A DNA stretch of 27,614 nt from an uncultured Coprococcus sp. (lineage in GTDB: Bacteria > Bacillota_A > Clostridia > Lachnospirales > Lachnospiraceae): NCBI GenBank assembly GCA_900767685.1, contig CAAGAB010000182.1, positions 1-27,614 of the forward strand, given 5' to 3'. Position numbers and translations under genes: made by a program. The notes beneath the pieces were generated by a model. It saw nothing but the letters and a program-made list of their open reading frames with translations. It ran no database searches and was not told the DNA's origin. This document shows positions 1 through 8,495 of the stretch, piece by piece; position 1 is the stretch's first letter; each line of letters opens with the position of its first letter.

Positions 1-1443
1 ACCATGACGGCACAGCTTATGGCGTTCAAGATCAGTAATTATATATATCCGATCATATTCATAGGTTTCATTATGAACTTTGTGTTCAAGAAAGAAAAGA
101 TCAGAAATGTTGGTATGGTCATATTCTCATTTGGACTTCTCTTTGAAGGTATTGAGGTCATGGGTGGTGTTATGAAGCCGCTTGCCAGCAGTGCGATATT
201 TGTGGATCTGATGGGCAAGGTGTCAGAGATCCCGGTTCTCGGAGTTGTACTTGGCGCTGTTATGACCCTGGTTGTCCAGAGCAGCTCGGCGACCATTGCG
301 GTACTTCAGAACTTTGCGTCACAGTCTGGACCTGACGGAATACACAGTGTCATAGGTCTGGCAGGGGCGATACCTATCCTTTTTGGAGATAACATTGGAA
401 CAACGATCACAGCGCTTCTGGCATCCATAGGACAGTCCAAGAATGCCAAGAGAACAGCAATCGCGCACAGTACATTCAATATCACAGGAACCATACTTTT
501 CATGTTCCTTATAAGACCGCTGGCTGCATTTGTGCAGTGGATATCACCAAAGGGGGATGAACTTGACATCATATCAAGGCAGATAGCAAATGCGCATACC
601 ACGTTCAATGTCGCATGTACACTTATCTGGCTGCCTCTGATACCTGTTATGGTAAAGATAGTTAAGTTCATCATCAGGGGTGAGGACAAGAAAAATTTAG
701 AGGGCTTTGTAGCCAAATACCTCGATGATAAAGCTATGTCACAGCCAGCGGCAGCTATCTACATGGCTGCAAAGGAGATATCAAGACTGTCGGCTCATGC
801 GGGCAAGATGATAGAGGCTATGAAAAATGCTATAGAGAAGAGAAATATTACAGATATCCGAGACAAATATGTGGATGAACATGATAAGGTCAAGGAACTT
901 CAGAATATAATAGTTGATTTCATCACAAAGCTGATATCAAGCGGTAACCTTACTGAGAAACAGGCAGAGCAGGCGGCAGGACTCATGGTAGTCAGCAACA
1001 ATATAGAGCGTATAGCAGACAGGTGCGATGAGGTGGATGGTCTGTATAAAAAGATCCTGGACAATGGACAACTGCTGTCGGATGCTGCGATAGCTGACCT
1101 GACAGCATGTATGGATATGACAGAGAAACTTTTCAGTGAGTCAATGAATGCGATAATTACGGGAGACAGCGAAACTCCTGACAAGGTTGCTGCAGACAAG
1201 AAGAAGATAAGAAAGCTCCAGAGACAGGCAGGTAAGGCTCATCTCGCAAGAGTCAAGAAAAACACCTGCGTGAGAAGCCTGACAGCGGATTATTCAGCAC
1301 TGCTTTACAGCATGGACCGTATGGCGGACAACTGTATATCCATTGCGGAAGAGGCAATCGACGATTTCACATTTGACAAACTTGATATAGAGAATATGGA
1401 TAGTGACAGTGGAGCTCTTGAGAAGGCAGGTGCTCAGGCATGA
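1..1443 (+). CDS. Na+/phosphate symporter with C-terminal PhoU-like domain (5' partial)
   Basis: Sodium-coupled inorganic phosphate carrier of the NptA/PNaS (Na/Pi-cotransport II) family, in the inner membrane. The reading frame is open from base 1. The family has two inverted repeats each carrying a QSSSA motif; here only the second is present (VVQSSSATIAV, about residue 92 counted from the ATG at 4), followed by GDNIGTTITALLAS. Compared with the complete paralogue at 13619-15391, about 105-110 residues are missing, so the gene is cut by the window edge and the ATG at 4 is probably internal. From about residue 245 a soluble PhoU-like helical domain follows, with the paired motifs NNIERIADRCDEV and YSMDRMADNCISIAEEA. 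The stop codon overlaps the start of the next gene (ATGA). PhoU domains on these carriers are thought to tie transport to phosphate status; that role is inferred. Confidence 0.9.
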   Translation, partial: TMTAQLMAFKISNYIYPIIFIGFIMNFVFKKEKIRNVGMVIFSFGLLFEGIEVMGGVMKPLASSAIFVDLMGKVSEIPVLGVVLGAVMTLVVQSSSATIAVLQNFASQSGPDGIHSVIGLAGAIPILFGDNIGTTITALLASIGQSKNAKRTAIAHSTFNITGTILFMFLIRPLAAFVQWISPKGDELDIISRQIANAHTTFNVACTLIWLPLIPVMVKIVKFIIRGEDKKNLEGFVAKYLDDKAMSQPAAAIYMAAKEISRLSAHAGKMIEAMKNAIEKRNITDIRDKYVDEHDKVKELQNIIVDFITKLISSGNLTEKQAEQAAGLMVVSNNIERIADRCDEVDGLYKKILDNGQLLSDAAIADLTACMDMTEKLFSESMNAIITGDSETPDKVAADKKKIRKLQRQAGKAHLARVKKNTCVRSLTADYSALLYSMDRMADNCISIAEEAIDDFTFDKLDIENMDSDSGALEKAGAQA

Positions 1444-2348
1444 CAAAATACAAATGTGAAAGAACGTATATTGACAGGCATATAGACAGAAACTGCAAAA
1501 GAGCTGGATACTGGAAAATGGTGGGCAGATTTCTTACAATGGCTGCACTGGGTTCTCTGCTGCTTACAGGATGTGGCACCAAAGTGGACGTTCCGGATAT
1601 GTCATCCATGGGTACAATAAACGTGGTTTCCAGAGAGGAAGGTTCCGGTACTAAGACGGAATTTGATAATCTTGTAGACACCGATGCTACGGGAACAAAC
1701 ACTGTTGCAGATTCCACAGATAAGGTCATATCGGAAGTTGCTTCTGACAAAAATGCGATAGGTTATATAGCTTACAGTGCGGAAAATAACAGTGGTGTAA
1801 AGGTGCTGGATGTCGATGGGACAGCTCCGGATGCGGCATCCATAGAAAAGGATAAATATCCCCTGTGCAGGGATTATATATTGGTGTACAATGGAGAGCT
1901 GTCGGCCGTGGCACAGGACTTTATGGCTTATGTGAAGTCAGCGGGGCAGGCAGTGGTTGCAGACTACTGTGTTCCAGTAAAGAAAAGCGAGACATTTCTG
2001 TCAGACAAGTCTGGTGGTACGGTGGAGATACATGGTTCCACATCGGCAGCTCCGATCGTATCTAAGCTGGCAGAGGAATACATGAAGATCAATCCGGCAG
2101 CGAAGATCTTGGTCACAGAGTCGGATTCGACACAGGGACTCAATGATGCGCTTCAGGGCAGATGTGACCTTGGAATGTCATCCAGAAGCCTTCAGCCGTA
2201 CGAGAGCGAGCTGCTCACGTCATATGTATTTGGACGTGATGCGATTGCTGTGATCGTAAACAGTGAGAATACGCTATCTGACATATCGGTGGATATGCTG
2301 AAGAAGATATATGATAAGAAGTATACTGCCTGGAGCGATTTGAGATGA
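1440..2348 (+). CDS. PstS-like phosphate-binding lipoprotein, circularly permuted, coupled to the symporter gene
   Basis: 302-residue extracellular phosphate-binding protein of the PstS family, predicted lipoprotein (lipobox LLTGC, Cys45). The start ATG overlaps the stop of the upstream Na+/Pi symporter, which gives a 26-residue N-terminal extension before the hydrophobic signal core. An internal ATG at 1518 (Met27) would give a more normal signal peptide, but the overlap and the AGG-rich stretch just upstream favour 1440. The order of parts is unusual: the phosphate-loop half VVSREEGSGTKTEF (62-75) and NAIGYIAY (105-112) come first, while GSTSAAPI (199-206), SDSTQG (228-233) and RCDLGMSSRSL (241-251) come second, ending at WSDLR. 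Canonical PstS has the reverse order. It has no pstCAB beside it; the true pst operon starts at 8630. Codon use is mixed, unlike the second pstS. Family is confident; its transport partner is not known. Confidence 0.85.
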   Translation: MTKYKCERTYIDRHIDRNCKRAGYWKMVGRFLTMAALGSLLLTGCGTKVDVPDMSSMGTINVVSREEGSGTKTEFDNLVDTDATGTNTVADSTDKVISEVASDKNAIGYIAYSAENNSGVKVLDVDGTAPDAASIEKDKYPLCRDYILVYNGELSAVAQDFMAYVKSAGQAVVADYCVPVKKSETFLSDKSGGTVEIHGSTSAAPIVSKLAEEYMKINPAAKILVTESDSTQGLNDALQGRCDLGMSSRSLQPYESELLTSYVFGRDAIAVIVNSENTLSDISVDMLKKIYDKKYTAWSDLR

Positions 2349-2412
2349 TTACCACAATAAGGAACAGCAACTCACATGGGTGCATATAATGAGTCTGCTC
2401 CTATGATGAGAG

Positions 2413-2432
2413 GGATAGTCATATGGCTATCC
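2413..2432 (+). terminator. small hairpin between pstS-like gene and ppk1
   Basis: GGATAG (2413-2418) pairs with CTATCC (2427-2432) around an 8-nt loop. It is followed by a mixed T-rich stretch (GTCTTGTTGTG), not a clean U-run. It may be a weak terminator or processing site in the 196-base gap before the preferred ppk1 start. Nothing else was recognised in that gap. Confidence 0.35.
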
Positions 2433-2544
2433 GTCTTGTTGTGTATGTATAGAATAAAACAGATAGAAAGAGGACAGGCAATTGGTAAACTGGCTGATCA
2501 GATTGATAAGAAAGATAAAGAACAGAAAAGGAGAATATGAAGAG

Positions 2545-4614
2545 ATGGCACAGGAGACAAATATAAGTACAATAAAGGGTGTATACGTCAACAGAGAGAT
2601 TTCATGGCTCAAGTTTAATGAGCGTGTGTTGGAGGAGGCGCAGAATGAGAATTCACCGCTTTGCGAGAAGTTGTCATTTCTGGCAATATACCAGTCAAAT
2701 CTTGACGAATTCTTCATGGTGAGAGTTGGTTCTCTGGAGGATCAGAAACTTTTGACCGGAGATCAGAGGGAGAACAAGACAAAGCTCAGCCCACAGGAAC
2801 AGATTGATGCGATCCTTGAGAATGTCACAAAGCTCAATGCGATCAAAGACAACATATATGAGAATCTCATGAAAGATGTTGAGCCGGAGGGCTTTAGACT
2901 GGTACGATATGCAGACCTGTCAAAGGCTGACGCAAAGTATCTTGACAGTTATTTTGCGCAGGAGATACTTCCACTGCTTTCAGTGATGATCGTTGGAAGA
3001 AAACAGCCGTTTCCATTTCTCAAGAACAGAGAGATATATGCCCTTGCCATACTTGAAAGAAAGGGCAAGAAGAAACTTGGCATCATACCGTGTGAGAGTG
3101 GCATGCTTCCAAGGCTTGTGGCACTTCCGGGCGTGCCGGGAACCTATATACTTTTGGAGGAACTTATCCTTCACTATGCTCCAGGGCTTTTCAAGGGCTA
3201 TAAGGTTCAGGAGAAGACCCTCATGAGGATTACCAGAAATGCAGATATTGATGTGAGCAAGGTGTATGATGAGGATCTCAACTACAGAGATCAGATGGAA
3301 CAGGTGGTTAAGCTCAGAAAGAAACTTGCTCCGGTCAGAATAGAATTTACAAGAGATATATCTCAGAAGATGGTTGGGGAGGTGTGCGATTACTGCGAGC
3401 TTGACGAGAAACATGTATTTTATTCAAAATCCCCGCTGGATCTGTCGTTTGTATTCCAGATACAGGATAAGCTCAGGGACAGACAGGAGCTGTTCTTTGA
3501 GAAGAGAGTGTCACAGCAGTCGCCGGATCTTGATGTGATGAAACCGCTCATACCTCAGATACTCGAAAAGGATGTACTCTTATCATATCCGTATGAGAGC
3601 ATCAGACCGTTCCTGAATCTTCTTCAAGAGGCAGCAAGAGATCCGAAGGTAAATGCAATCAGGATGACACTTTACCGTCTGGCAAAGAACTCCAAGGTGG
3701 TGGAGGCACTTGTTGAAGCTGCTGAGAATGGTAAGCAGGTTGAGGTACTTGTGGAACTCAAGGCAAGATTTGATGAGGAAAATAATATAGAGTGGAGCCG
3801 TACCCTTGAGGACGCGGGCTGCCATGTTGTGTATGGCGTTGACGGTCTCAAGGTTCATTCAAAGCTCTGCCTTATAACCAGAAAGGATGGAGGCAGGATC
3901 CAGTACATAACACAGATAGGAACGGGAAATTACAATGAGAAGACATCGAGACTCTACACAGATCTGTCACTTATGACTGCAAATGAGGCTATTGGTAAGG
4001 ATGCTATGAAAGTGTTTCAGTCAATCCTCATTGGCAATACAGTCAGCCATGCTGATCACTTGCTTGTGGCTCCTGAATGCCTGCAGGCTCCGGTTCTCAA
4101 GATGATAGATGATGAGATTGCCATAGCAAAGGACGGTCAGCCTGCTTATATCGGAGTTAAGATCAATTCTCTCACTGACAAAAAGATCATCGACAAGCTG
4201 GTTGATGCATCAAAGGCGGGAGTGAAGGTTGAACTTATAGTCAGAGGAATATGCTGTCTGCTGGCAGGGATTCCTGGTGAGACGGAGAATATACATATAA
4301 GAAGTATCGTTGGACGTTTCCTTGAGCACTCAAGAATATACATCTTCGGAACACCTGACAGAGACAAGATATATATAGCTTCGGCGGATTTTATGACGCG
4401 TAACACTCTCCGCCGTGTGGAGGTTGCTACACCTATATATGATGATAAGATCAAGCAGCGTATCAGAGATATGTTTGGACTTATGATGAAGGATAACATG
4501 CAGGCTCGCATACAGCAGCCTGACGGCACCTACTTGAAACAGAACCGTGATGTTGAGGAGATAAACTCACAGGAACAGCAGTATGCAGATGCCTATGAGA
4601 GGGCACGTCAGTAG
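2545..4614 (+). CDS. ppk1: Polyphosphate kinase 1
   Basis: Transfers the gamma phosphate of ATP to a growing polyphosphate chain, storing phosphate; membrane-associated or cytosolic. 689 residues, close to E. coli Ppk (688). The N domain opens with VNREISWLKFNERVLEEA, and the catalytic PLD-like domains follow. The autophosphorylated histidine is H438 in GLKVHSKLCLI (E. coli H435), and H595 in FLEHSRIYIF matches E. coli H592. The position equivalent to E. coli H454 is Gln457, just before IGTGNYNEKTSRLYTD. I chose ATG 2545, preceded by AAAGGAG at 2527-2533, because it matches the family N-terminus. A TTG at 2482 with AGAGG upstream would add 21 basic residues not typical of the family. It lies downstream of the symporter/PstS pair and ends at the strong hairpin at 4728-4777, fitting a phosphate uptake-and-storage cluster. 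Confidence 0.95.
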   Translation: MAQETNISTIKGVYVNREISWLKFNERVLEEAQNENSPLCEKLSFLAIYQSNLDEFFMVRVGSLEDQKLLTGDQRENKTKLSPQEQIDAILENVTKLNAIKDNIYENLMKDVEPEGFRLVRYADLSKADAKYLDSYFAQEILPLLSVMIVGRKQPFPFLKNREIYALAILERKGKKKLGIIPCESGMLPRLVALPGVPGTYILLEELILHYAPGLFKGYKVQEKTLMRITRNADIDVSKVYDEDLNYRDQMEQVVKLRKKLAPVRIEFTRDISQKMVGEVCDYCELDEKHVFYSKSPLDLSFVFQIQDKLRDRQELFFEKRVSQQSPDLDVMKPLIPQILEKDVLLSYPYESIRPFLNLLQEAARDPKVNAIRMTLYRLAKNSKVVEALVEAAENGKQVEVLVELKARFDEENNIEWSRTLEDAGCHVVYGVDGLKVHSKLCLITRKDGGRIQYITQIGTGNYNEKTSRLYTDLSLMTANEAIGKDAMKVFQSILIGNTVSHADHLLVAPECLQAPVLKMIDDEIAIAKDGQPAYIGVKINSLTDKKIIDKLVDASKAGVKVELIVRGICCLLAGIPGETENIHIRSIVGRFLEHSRIYIFGTPDRDKIYIASADFMTRNTLRRVEVATPIYDDKIKQRIRDMFGLMMKDNMQARIQQPDGTYLKQNRDVEEINSQEQQYADAYERARQ

Positions 4615-4727
4615 GCACATTGCATAGTGAGACTGCGCAAAAGTAGCAAAGGCATTTGCTTTCTGCGGTCAGATATGTTAGAATCTGTAAAAATCAAAGA
4701 TAAAAATAACGTGCAGATTACGGACCG

Positions 4728-4777
4728 AAAAGGATAACGACTGTGCATGCTTTGGCATGCCGGCTGTTATCCTTTTT
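4728..4777 (+). terminator. Rho-independent terminator after ppk1
   Basis: Perfect 11-bp outer stem AAAAGGATAAC (4728-4738) with GTTATCCTTTT (4766-4776), and an inner GCATGC/GCATGC stem around a TTTG loop (4745-4760). The right arm ends in a T-run. It lies 114 bases after the ppk1 stop and about 35 bases before pabA, so it separates the two operons. Confidence 0.8.
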
Positions 4778-4811
4778 GTGTTTTATAGTGATTGCGGATA
4801 AGGAGAAGTGC

Positions 4812-5396
4812 ATGTATCTGATGATAGACAATTTTGATTCATTTGTATATAACTTGAAGGCGTATTTCGAAGAGATGGGAAGATGTGTGACCGTGAAGAG
4901 GTGCGATCGGATATCTCTGCAGGATGTGGAAGATCTGGAGCCGGAGGGCATAATACTTTCACCGGGACCTGGGCGGCCATGGGAGGCAAAAATGTGTGTG
5001 GATGTTGTGAACATGTATAAGGGAAAGATTCCGATACTTGGAGTCTGCCTTGGACATCAGATACTTGGGTATTGTGCGGGCGCCATTGTTGAAAAAGGAA
5101 AGATGCCAATGCATGGAAAGGTGACAGAGATACATACCTGTGGAACAGGTCTGTTTGCGCGGCTGCCAGAAAGCTTTCATGTCACAAGATACCACTCGTT
5201 GGTAATAAATGGCAGCAGTCTGCCGGATGATTACCAGGTGGATGCGATATCCGAGGATGGTGCAGTTATGGGAATATCACACAGAAGGCTGCCGTTGTAC
5301 GGTGTGCAGTTTCACCCGGAAGCGGTACTTACGGAGTATGGTCATGATATATTGTATAATTTTTGTATAGCGGCGGAGAAATTTAATTGCAGATAA
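4812..5396 (+). CDS. pabA: Aminodeoxychorismate synthase glutaminase subunit (PabA; TrpG-like)
   Basis: Class I glutamine amidotransferase that releases ammonia from glutamine for PabB, in the p-aminobenzoate branch of folate synthesis; cytosolic. 194 residues, the usual PabA/TrpG size. Visible motifs are MIDNFDSFVYNL at the N-terminus, the oxyanion strand ILSPGPGRP, the nucleophile elbow GVCLGHQ with its catalytic Cys, and the His/Glu part of the triad in VQFHPEAVLTEYG. ATG 4812 follows AAGGAG (4800-4805) and gives the standard N-terminus. The pabB start follows the stop by 10 bases, with the pabB ribosome-binding site overlapping this stop. PabA and TrpG cannot be told apart by sequence alone; the neighbours (PIKGT-type PabB, then PabC) argue for p-aminobenzoate. 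Some organisms share one glutaminase between both pathways. Confidence 0.9.
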   Translation: MYLMIDNFDSFVYNLKAYFEEMGRCVTVKRCDRISLQDVEDLEPEGIILSPGPGRPWEAKMCVDVVNMYKGKIPILGVCLGHQILGYCAGAIVEKGKMPMHGKVTEIHTCGTGLFARLPESFHVTRYHSLVINGSSLPDDYQVDAISEDGAVMGISHRRLPLYGVQFHPEAVLTEYGHDILYNFCIAAEKFNCR

Positions 5397-5406
5397 GGAG
5401 TCATAT

Positions 5407-6810
5407 ATGAGCAGTATGAGGCGAGTGCTAAAAAAACTTGACAGATATGTGAGTGCAGCTGATGTTTTTGGAATATATGAGGATGAGACAGGAATAGCAT
5501 TCCTTGACTCATCCCTTGTGAATAATCTGGGACACTATTCGATCATTGGGAGATGCCCGTATCTCAGGCTTGTTAAGAATGGGGATGCATTTGAGGTTAA
5601 TGGAGATTCTGAAAAGGATATAACATTTGAAGAATATATGAGACAGTATCTTGTACAGCATATGGATAAGAGTTCGGAGGATTTGCCAATCGTATCAGGA
5701 GCGATAGGGTATGTATCCTACGATTATGGAATGGATAGGATGGGGCTTGATTCCATCAATGAAGATCTTGTGTCTGTTCCAGAGGCAGTCATGACATTCT
5801 ATGACTGTTTTGTTGTTGAAGATTGCCTAAAAAAAGAGACATATCTTGTGGCAAATGGGATGACAGGTGATGCACAGTCAAATATTGATGTAATGGAGAA
5901 TGATATAGAGAAGTATTGCGGCAGGGATGATCGGGAAAATGAGAATATAATTGACAGGACAAGTGAAGATGTACAAAAGAGAAAGAAGTATAACTTGAAT
6001 GTGTACGAAGAATGCAGCAGGGAAGAGTATGAGGACTCTATAAGAAGGCTGAAGGATTATATAACCGAGGGGGATGTATATGTTGCAAATATGACAAGGC
6101 ATATAGTTGTCGACAGCGAAAAAAAGCCTCTGGACGTGTTCCGCGATCTGCGAGTTTGTAATCCGTCGCCATTTGGTGGATATCTTGATCTGGGAGATTA
6201 TCAGATAGTGAGCGCATCTCCTGAAAGGTTCATGCAGATAAAGGATCGTCGTGTGTACACCCGGCCGATAAAGGGAACGAGGAGACGAGGAGAGACTGAC
6301 AGGGAGGATGAGGCGCTCAGGGGTGAGCTTGAGAAATCACAGAAGGAAAAGAGCGAACTTCTGATGATTGTAGATCTTGAGAGGAATGACCTGAACCGTG
6401 TGTGCAGACCGGGAAGCGTAAAAGTGACTGAACTGTTTTCGATAGAAGAGTATGCAACTGTTTTTCATCAGGTGGCAAATGTTGAAGGCATGCTGCAGGA
6501 TGGGGAAGATGTGATGTCTCTTCTTACTGCGACATTTCCGGGTGGTTCTGTTACAGGGGCGCCGAAACGCAGGGCTATGGAGATTACAGATGAACTTGAA
6601 TGTGGGAAGAGAAATATTTACACCGGCTCTATTGGTTATATTACATTGGATGGAAAATGTGATTTTAATATAGTGATAAGAACTGTATTGTACAGAAATG
6701 GCAGGTATTATCTTGGCGTTGGAGGCGGTATTACTGCCGATTCAGATCCTGGTGCAGAGTATGAAGAGACACGGGATAAGGCAAAAGCAATACTCAGTGC
6801 ATTGCAGTAG
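5407..6810 (+). CDS. pabB: Aminodeoxychorismate synthase component I
   Basis: Converts chorismate and ammonia to 4-amino-4-deoxychorismate. 467 residues of the chorismate-binding (TrpE/PabB) fold: an N-terminal region, then the catalytic core with SPFGGYLDLGDYQIVSASPE, PIKGTRRRGE (287-296), LMIVDLERNDLNRVC, FHQVANVEG, FPGGSVTGAPK and GSIGYITLDG. The lysine in PIKGT (K289) is the nucleophile typical of PabB; anthranilate synthase has PIAGT there. This separates the gene from trpE. ATG 5407 has AAGGAG six bases upstream, overlapping the pabA stop, which indicates translational coupling of the two subunits. A short gap leads to pabC. Confidence 0.93.
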   Translation: MSSMRRVLKKLDRYVSAADVFGIYEDETGIAFLDSSLVNNLGHYSIIGRCPYLRLVKNGDAFEVNGDSEKDITFEEYMRQYLVQHMDKSSEDLPIVSGAIGYVSYDYGMDRMGLDSINEDLVSVPEAVMTFYDCFVVEDCLKKETYLVANGMTGDAQSNIDVMENDIEKYCGRDDRENENIIDRTSEDVQKRKKYNLNVYEECSREEYEDSIRRLKDYITEGDVYVANMTRHIVVDSEKKPLDVFRDLRVCNPSPFGGYLDLGDYQIVSASPERFMQIKDRRVYTRPIKGTRRRGETDREDEALRGELEKSQKEKSELLMIVDLERNDLNRVCRPGSVKVTELFSIEEYATVFHQVANVEGMLQDGEDVMSLLTATFPGGSVTGAPKRRAMEITDELECGKRNIYTGSIGYITLDGKCDFNIVIRTVLYRNGRYYLGVGGGITADSDPGAEYEETRDKAKAILSALQ

Positions 6811-6844
6811 CATTTGAAAATGATGAAAATGGGAGAAATGTAAA

Positions 6845-7618
6845 ATGAATGTAAAAATGGATGATTGCTTTCAATTTGGTCTTGGAGCATTTGAAACTAT
6901 AAGTGTGGTTGACGGCAGGCCGATATTTCTTGACAGGCATCTGAGACGCCTGGAAGATGCTGCAAGATTCCTGGATCTTGGCATGCCAGCAGAACGGGGC
7001 ATAGACAGGATAGCTGTGCTGGAATATCTGAGAAAGTGGATGAGTGAGCATGATTACAGAGATCGATCAGGTCATATGAGGCGATGTGCGTTAAAGATCA
7101 TGCTGACTCAGGAAAATGTGATTTTTTCAATGAGAGATAATCCTTACACCCCGGATATATACGAACGGGGGTTTGCAATGGACATAAGCAATGTTAGAAG
7201 AAATGAGACATCGCCGTTCGTATATCATAAAACCATGAATTACGGAGACTGCATTCTTGAAAAAAGGCGGTCTGGCAAAGCTGGAATGGATGAACGGATC
7301 TTCCTGAATACAAAGGGACAGATATGCGAGGGTACGGTGAGCAATATATTTTTTGTGAGAGATGGCAGGATATACACACCCGCGATAGACTCAGGTCTTC
7401 TGCCTGGAACAGTAAGGGAGTATATCTGTGAATCAGAGGCGGTCACGCAGACGGTGATATTCCCTGATGAACTGTCATCATATCAGGAATGCTTTGTGAC
7501 CAATTCCTTGATGGGGGTCATGCCGGTGAAACTACTGGGAAATATCAGCTTTGAGGAGAGGAGTGTCACTGTCAGGATGATGAGAAAATATCATAATTTT
7601 TCAGCTTTATGCCGGTAA
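6845..7618 (+). CDS. pabC: Aminodeoxychorismate lyase, PLP-dependent class IV aminotransferase fold
   Basis: Predicted to split aminodeoxychorismate into p-aminobenzoate and pyruvate, completing the pathway begun by the two upstream genes. 257 residues of the class IV aminotransferase fold: FQFGLGAFETISVVDG near the N-terminus, the PLP lysine K129 in YHKTMNYGDC, and the cofactor motif ICEGTVSNIFFV. It ends with a region resembling TNSLMGVMPV of PabC and D-amino acid transaminases. GGGAG lies about 8 bases before the ATG. Sequence alone cannot exclude a D-amino-acid or branched-chain aminotransferase; the operon position makes PabC the best call. The stop lies 14 bases from the stop of the convergent trmO. 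Confidence 0.87.
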   Translation: MNVKMDDCFQFGLGAFETISVVDGRPIFLDRHLRRLEDAARFLDLGMPAERGIDRIAVLEYLRKWMSEHDYRDRSGHMRRCALKIMLTQENVIFSMRDNPYTPDIYERGFAMDISNVRRNETSPFVYHKTMNYGDCILEKRRSGKAGMDERIFLNTKGQICEGTVSNIFFVRDGRIYTPAIDSGLLPGTVREYICESEAVTQTVIFPDELSSYQECFVTNSLMGVMPVKLLGNISFEERSVTVRMMRKYHNFSALCR

Positions 7619-7632
7619 AATGCCTTTTTGTA

Positions 7633-8346
7633 TCATTGTGATCCGGGCTCAGCCACTTCGCATATGGTAAGAGTGTCACCAGATATGGTAAACCTGATAT
7701 CGTATCCGCCGTACAGCATTCCATAGCGTCTGCCAGGTTCATCCTGATAGCCAGGCCTTGGATCCTGCGCAAGTATCTCTTTCAGGGCCTCGATCTGTGC
7801 ACTTGAAAATATAGTTTCAAGTTTGGCGGCGATATCGTCGGAGAAACACACAGACAGTTCTGGAATATCAAGGGAGTCTGTCCAGCCCCCGGTCGCCTCC
7901 GGATGGCTGTCGGTGTATGGCAGATAAGGCTTGATGTCGTACACCGGTGTTCCGTCCAGTATATCGGCACCCGACACCACAAGTCCGTGTACACAGCCGT
8001 TTTCTTCATTATATATAATATCCAGAAGCCTCACCGATGACAGACCGATGTTGTTCGGCCTGAATGGTGATCTGGTGGCAAAAACCCCCATCCGCTGGTT
8101 ACCGCCCAGCTTTGGGGGTTTTACTGTTGCGGTAAAACCGTTCTTATGAGCTTTGGAGAAGTCCCACAGAAGCCATAAGTGGGAGAATTCGTCAAGCCCT
8201 CTGAAAGCCTCTGCCTGATTGTATGGTGGAAGCATCTCTATAAAAGCGGTGGCGCAGCCTGTCAGACCGCTCTGCCTTGGAATTCCGAACTTCTCTTTGT
8301 AGTCACATCTCACATATCCTATCACTTCTAAACTGGTATTTATCAT
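7633..8346 (-). CDS. trmO: tRNA (N6-threonylcarbamoyladenosine(37)-N6)-methyltransferase TrmO
   Basis: SAM-dependent enzyme of the TsaA/YaeB family that methylates t6A37 in tRNA-Thr to m6t6A, improving decoding. 237 residues, almost the same as E. coli TrmO (235). Family signatures are IGYVRCDYKEKFGIPRQSGL at the N-terminus, FSHLWLLWDF, and the highly conserved GVFATRSPFRPNNIGLS. A C-terminal domain includes DPRPGYQ and YGGYDIRF. It is on the minus strand, convergent with pabC and divergent from pstS. The ribosome-binding site is weak (GTGGGA about 10 bases upstream). It has no evident link to phosphate metabolism. Confidence 0.93.
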   Translation of the reverse strand: MINTSLEVIGYVRCDYKEKFGIPRQSGLTGCATAFIEMLPPYNQAEAFRGLDEFSHLWLLWDFSKAHKNGFTATVKPPKLGGNQRMGVFATRSPFRPNNIGLSSVRLLDIIYNEENGCVHGLVVSGADILDGTPVYDIKPYLPYTDSHPEATGGWTDSLDIPELSVCFSDDIAAKLETIFSSAQIEALKEILAQDPRPGYQDEPGRRYGMLYGGYDIRFTISGDTLTICEVAEPGSQ

Positions 8347-8421
8347 GTATTTTTATCCCACTTTCTGGTTGTAATTTATAAGCCATGACAGATTGTTTGC
8401 AGTACATTCAGCATGCATTGA

Positions 8422-8487
8422 TTAACGCCGACTTTACATTATATTTACATTGCGTTGGTTATGTATTTTACTTATGCCATTTATCAT
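8422..8487 (+). promoter_or_regulatory. Pho-box array and promoter of the pst operon
   Basis: Hexamers recur every 11 bp: TTAACG at 8422, TTTACA at 8433, TTTACA at 8444, a weak TTGGTT at 8455, and TTTACT at 8467 (one base off phase). This matches the known PhoP-type box of Firmicutes (TTAACA/TTTACA direct repeats with 11-bp period). A -10-like TATCAT at 8482-8487 follows without a good -35, as expected for an activator-dependent promoter. The 283-base gap 8347-8629 also holds the divergent trmO upstream region and two leader hairpins. Confidence 0.8.
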
Positions 8488-8495
8488 AGTGCAAA

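Noticed and set aside
1440..2348. PstS-like gene as a truncated pseudogene
   Set aside because: All family motifs are present once, in permuted order, and the length equals that of the second PstS.
4812..6810. trpG-trpE (anthranilate synthase) reading of the glutaminase/chorismate enzyme pair
   Set aside because: The second protein has PIKGT rather than PIAGT, and a PabC-type gene follows, so p-aminobenzoate synthesis fits better.
7619..7632. Terminator between pabC and trmO
   Set aside because: Only 14 bases separate the stops and no stable hairpin could be drawn there.
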